Below are positions 6,997-8,138 of a stretch of DNA of 8,138 nt, one piece after another. The position numbers and the translations under genes were made by a program. How positions within the stretch are numbered: position 1 is the stretch's first letter; each line of letters opens with the position of its first letter. The DNA comes from Eubacterium sp. (GTDB lineage: Bacteria; Bacillota; Clostridia; Lachnospirales; Lachnospiraceae): assembly GCA_024681495.1 (NCBI GenBank), contig JAILAS010000214.1:1-8138 (forward strand). The letters run 5' to 3'. The notes beneath the pieces are model-generated. The model did not search any database, was not told where the DNA came from, and saw only the letters and a list, made by a program, of their open reading frames with translations.

Positions 6997-7307
6997 TACA
7001 CAACTACGCGGCCTACGTCTTCGTAATGGCCTTCGTTACCTACCTCATAAGGGTCATTCCCTTCGTGGCGGTTACGGGTAAGATAAAGAACAGGTTTTTC
7101 AGGTCGTTTTTATACTATGTTCCATACACCGTCCTGACGGCAATGACGGTTCCCGCCATTTTCTTCGCGACGGGGTCGGTGGTCTCGGCCGCAGCGGGCT
7201 TCGTGGTTGCCATGGCATTGGCGCTCATGAACCGCGGCCTTATCACCGTGGCGCTCTCCGCGAGTGCCATGGTACTGGTGGTGGACCTCGCAATGAGCTG
7301 CTTATAG
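6993..7307 (+). CDS. azlD: AzlD family branched-chain amino acid exporter, small subunit
   Basis: This 104-residue hydrophobic protein has about four membrane segments (roughly 5-27, 38-58, 62-79 and 83-101). The family signature TYLIRVIPF (16-24) and the following basic loop GKIKNRFFRSF (29-39) are clear. It is the obligate small partner of AzlC. The ATG at 6993 is preceded by a perfect AGGAGG at 6980-6985 inside azlC, seven bases away, and overlaps the azlC stop by four bases. The TAG stop at 7305-7307 shares two bases with the ribosome binding site of deoC, so all three genes are probably translated from one message. Confidence 0.93.
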   Translation: MIHNYAAYVFVMAFVTYLIRVIPFVAVTGKIKNRFFRSFLYYVPYTVLTAMTVPAIFFATGSVVSAAAGFVVAMALALMNRGLITVALSASAMVLVVDLAMSCL

Positions 7308-7316
7308 GAGGAACTT

Positions 7317-7973
7317 ATGGATATTAAGGAGATACTTTCGAAGGTAGACCATACATTGCTTAAGCCCCAGGCTCCCTGGGAGGACATGAAGGCGCTCGTC
7401 GACGACGCCATCGAGTACGGGACGGCCTCGGTGTGCATCCCGCCCTCGTATGTTTCGTCCTGCGCCAGGTATGCCGCGGGCAGGATGCCCATCTGCACGG
7501 TGATCGGTTTCCCGAACGGCTATTCCACGTCGTCCGCTAAGATCTTTGAGGCCGTCGATGCGGTGGAGCAGGGGGCAGAGGAGATAGACGCCGTCATCAA
7601 CATCGGCGACGTAAAGAGCGGCAATTACGACAGGGTGAAGGCGGAGCTCATTGGCCTCAGAAAGGCCACCGAGGGCCACATTCTTAAGATCATCATTGAG
7701 TGCTGCCTGCTCACGGAGGAGGAGAAGATAGAGTTATGTAAACTGGTCTCCGAGACCGACGCCGACTTCATAAAGACGTCGACCGGTTTTTCCACCGGGG
7801 GCGCCACCTTCGAGGACGTAAAGCTCATGCGCGAGCATTGCTCTTCGGATGTCAGGATTAAGGCAGCAGGAGGCATTTCCTCGATTGAGGATGCGGAGAA
7901 GTTTATTTCACTGGGGGCGGACAGACTGGGCACCAGCCGGATTGTCGCCATAGCCAAAGGCGTGGAGTCCTGA
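7317..7973 (+). CDS. deoC: Deoxyribose-phosphate aldolase
   Basis: The 218-residue product is of normal length. It splits 2-deoxyribose 5-phosphate into acetaldehyde and glyceraldehyde 3-phosphate, in deoxynucleoside catabolism in the cytoplasm. The sequence shows VDHTLLKP (10-17), TVIGFPNG (61-68), the catalytic Asp91 in EIDAVINIG (89-97), the Schiff-base Lys153 in DFIKTSTGFSTGGAT (150-164) and the activating Lys182 in RIKAAGGI (180-187). The end ADRLGTSR is typical. The ATG at 7317 has AGGAGG at 7306-7311, five bases upstream and overlapping the azlD stop. The gene is thus joined to azlCD rather than to the nucleoside phosphorylase, phosphopentomutase or deoR genes with which deoC often sits; none of those is in the window. 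Its TGA stop at 7971-7973 is the first triplet of a tandem repeat. Confidence 0.97.
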   Translation: MDIKEILSKVDHTLLKPQAPWEDMKALVDDAIEYGTASVCIPPSYVSSCARYAAGRMPICTVIGFPNGYSTSSAKIFEAVDAVEQGAEEIDAVINIGDVKSGNYDRVKAELIGLRKATEGHILKIIIECCLLTEEEKIELCKLVSETDADFIKTSTGFSTGGATFEDVKLMREHCSSDVRIKAAGGISSIEDAEKFISLGADRLGTSRIVAIAKGVES

Positions 7974-8039
7974 GTGATAAAAGCTGAGTGGCCCGAGGAA
8001 TAAAAACCGGGAGGCCTAAGTGATAAAAACTAAACTGTG
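7971..8039 (+). repeat. Three imperfect 23-base tandem repeats after deoC
   Basis: Three units lie at 7971-7993, 7994-8016 and 8017-8039, each with an ATAAAA core at exactly 23-base spacing (cores start at 7977, 8000 and 8023). Units 1 and 2 agree at 16 of 23 positions; units 1 and 3 agree at 15 of 23. The first unit contains the deoC stop codon. CCCG at 7992-7995 can pair with CGGG at 8008-8011 around a 12-base loop, a weak structure. I see no ORF or T-tract in the array. It may be a decayed intergenic repeat or a protein-binding array; the function is unknown. Confidence 0.65.
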
Positions 8040-8055
8040 AGTTTATTGATTTTTT
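8031..8055 (+). terminator. Weak AT-rich intrinsic terminator candidate after deoC
   Basis: TAAACT at 8031-8036 and AGTTTA at 8040-8045 form a perfect 6-bp stem with a GTG loop, followed by TTGATTTTTT (8046-8055). The stem has only one G-C pair, so termination would be inefficient. The T-rich tail also supplies the -35 box of the following promoter. Confidence 0.35.
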
Positions 8056-8074
8056 CCGCGGAATGTCCGATAAT
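8046..8074 (+). promoter_or_regulatory. Sigma-A-type promoter for ssrA
   Basis: TTGATT (8046-8051) and GATAAT (8069-8074) are spaced 17 bases apart, close to consensus. An overlapping second -10, TATGAT, lies at 8074-8079. Transcription would start near 8081-8086, about 20-26 bases before the mature tmRNA 5' end at 8107. This leaves a short leader for RNase P to remove, as is usual for tmRNA. Confidence 0.6.
8054..8063. promoter_or_regulatory. Perfect 10-base palindrome in the ssrA promoter spacer
   Basis: TTCCGCGGAA at 8054-8063 is a perfect palindrome between the -35 and -10 boxes. Its half-site GCGGAA recurs at 8080-8085, at the expected start of transcription. The placement suits an operator, but I do not recognise a regulator for it. 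Confidence 0.35.
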
Positions 8075-8106
8075 ATGATGCGGAAGGCACATTGAGAACT
8101 GAATAT

Positions 8107-8138
8107 GGGGTAGAAAGGTTTCGACAGGGTCTACGAAG
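8107..8138 (+). ncRNA. ssrA: tmRNA (ssrA), 5' end only, cut by window edge
   Basis: The last 32 bases begin GGGGTAGAAAGG and continue with TTTCGACAGGG (8119-8129), the conserved 5' acceptor-stem and D-loop-like part of tmRNA. tmRNA rescues stalled ribosomes with SmpB: it acts first as an alanyl-tRNA and then as a short message for a degradation tag. The tag reading frame, pseudoknots and 3' acceptor end lie beyond the window, so the tag peptide cannot be read. The match is to the part of the RNA that varies least. Confidence 0.88.

Noticed and set aside
7990..8016. Hairpin of GGCCCG with CGGGAGGCC as a deoC terminator
   Set aside because: The pairing is short with a large loop, and no T-tract follows on the plus strand; the A-runs here belong to the 23-base repeats.
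8110..8134. GTAGA and TCTAC inverted repeat at the 5' end of tmRNA
   Set aside because: In tmRNA the 5' end pairs with the 3' end to form the acceptor stem, so this local pairing would compete with the known fold. It is probably chance.

Overview
The window reads as a chromosomal housekeeping segment from a moderately GC-rich member of the Clostridia (Firmicutes), most likely near Lachnospiraceae. I infer this from the polA / coaE / long FtsA-like / WalJ-type gene run, from the wording of the CoaE protein (an EAAL motif and an RLM..RGYSEEK lid), from strong AGGAGG-type ribosome binding sites and from the 5' end of a Firmicute-style tmRNA. The assignment is by recognition, not by search. All genes lie on the plus strand. 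There is no mobile element, CRISPR array, rRNA or tRNA gene, and no gene-free stretch over 300 bases.

Layout: the 3' part of polA (DNA polymerase I polymerase domain) enters from the left edge. It is followed by a 93-base gap holding a near-perfect 39-base-period direct repeat with small hairpins. Then come coaE (dephospho-CoA kinase), a 730-codon FtsA/PilM-like actin-fold gene with an unusual C-terminal extension, and a WalJ/YycJ-type metallo-beta-lactamase-fold gene. These three are joined by 4-base stop/start overlaps. Twelve bases later is a UPF0237 ACT-domain gene with its usual partner, a UPF0210 (PFL-like) gene. Next are azlC and azlD (branched-chain amino acid exporter, overlapping by ATGA), then deoC, whose ribosome binding site overlaps the azlD stop. 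Gaps from coaE to deoC are at most about 30 bases and show no clear terminator, so much or all of the stretch could be read as one long transcript.

After deoC a 133-base gap contains three imperfect 23-base tandem repeats, a weak AT-rich terminator candidate and a good sigma-A-type promoter. It leads into the first 32 bases of ssrA (tmRNA), cut by the right edge.

The genes mix DNA replication and repair (polA, WalJ-like), cofactor synthesis (coaE), a cell-division or envelope-type actin homologue, amino acid sensing and export (ACT protein, AzlCD) and deoxyribose phosphate catabolism (deoC). I see no wholly new system. The items most worth a second look are the FtsA-like protein with apparent beta-grasp modules, the two stop-codon-anchored tandem repeats, the compact terminator/promoter/palindrome in front of ssrA, and a strong CTT-AAG codon-pair preference.
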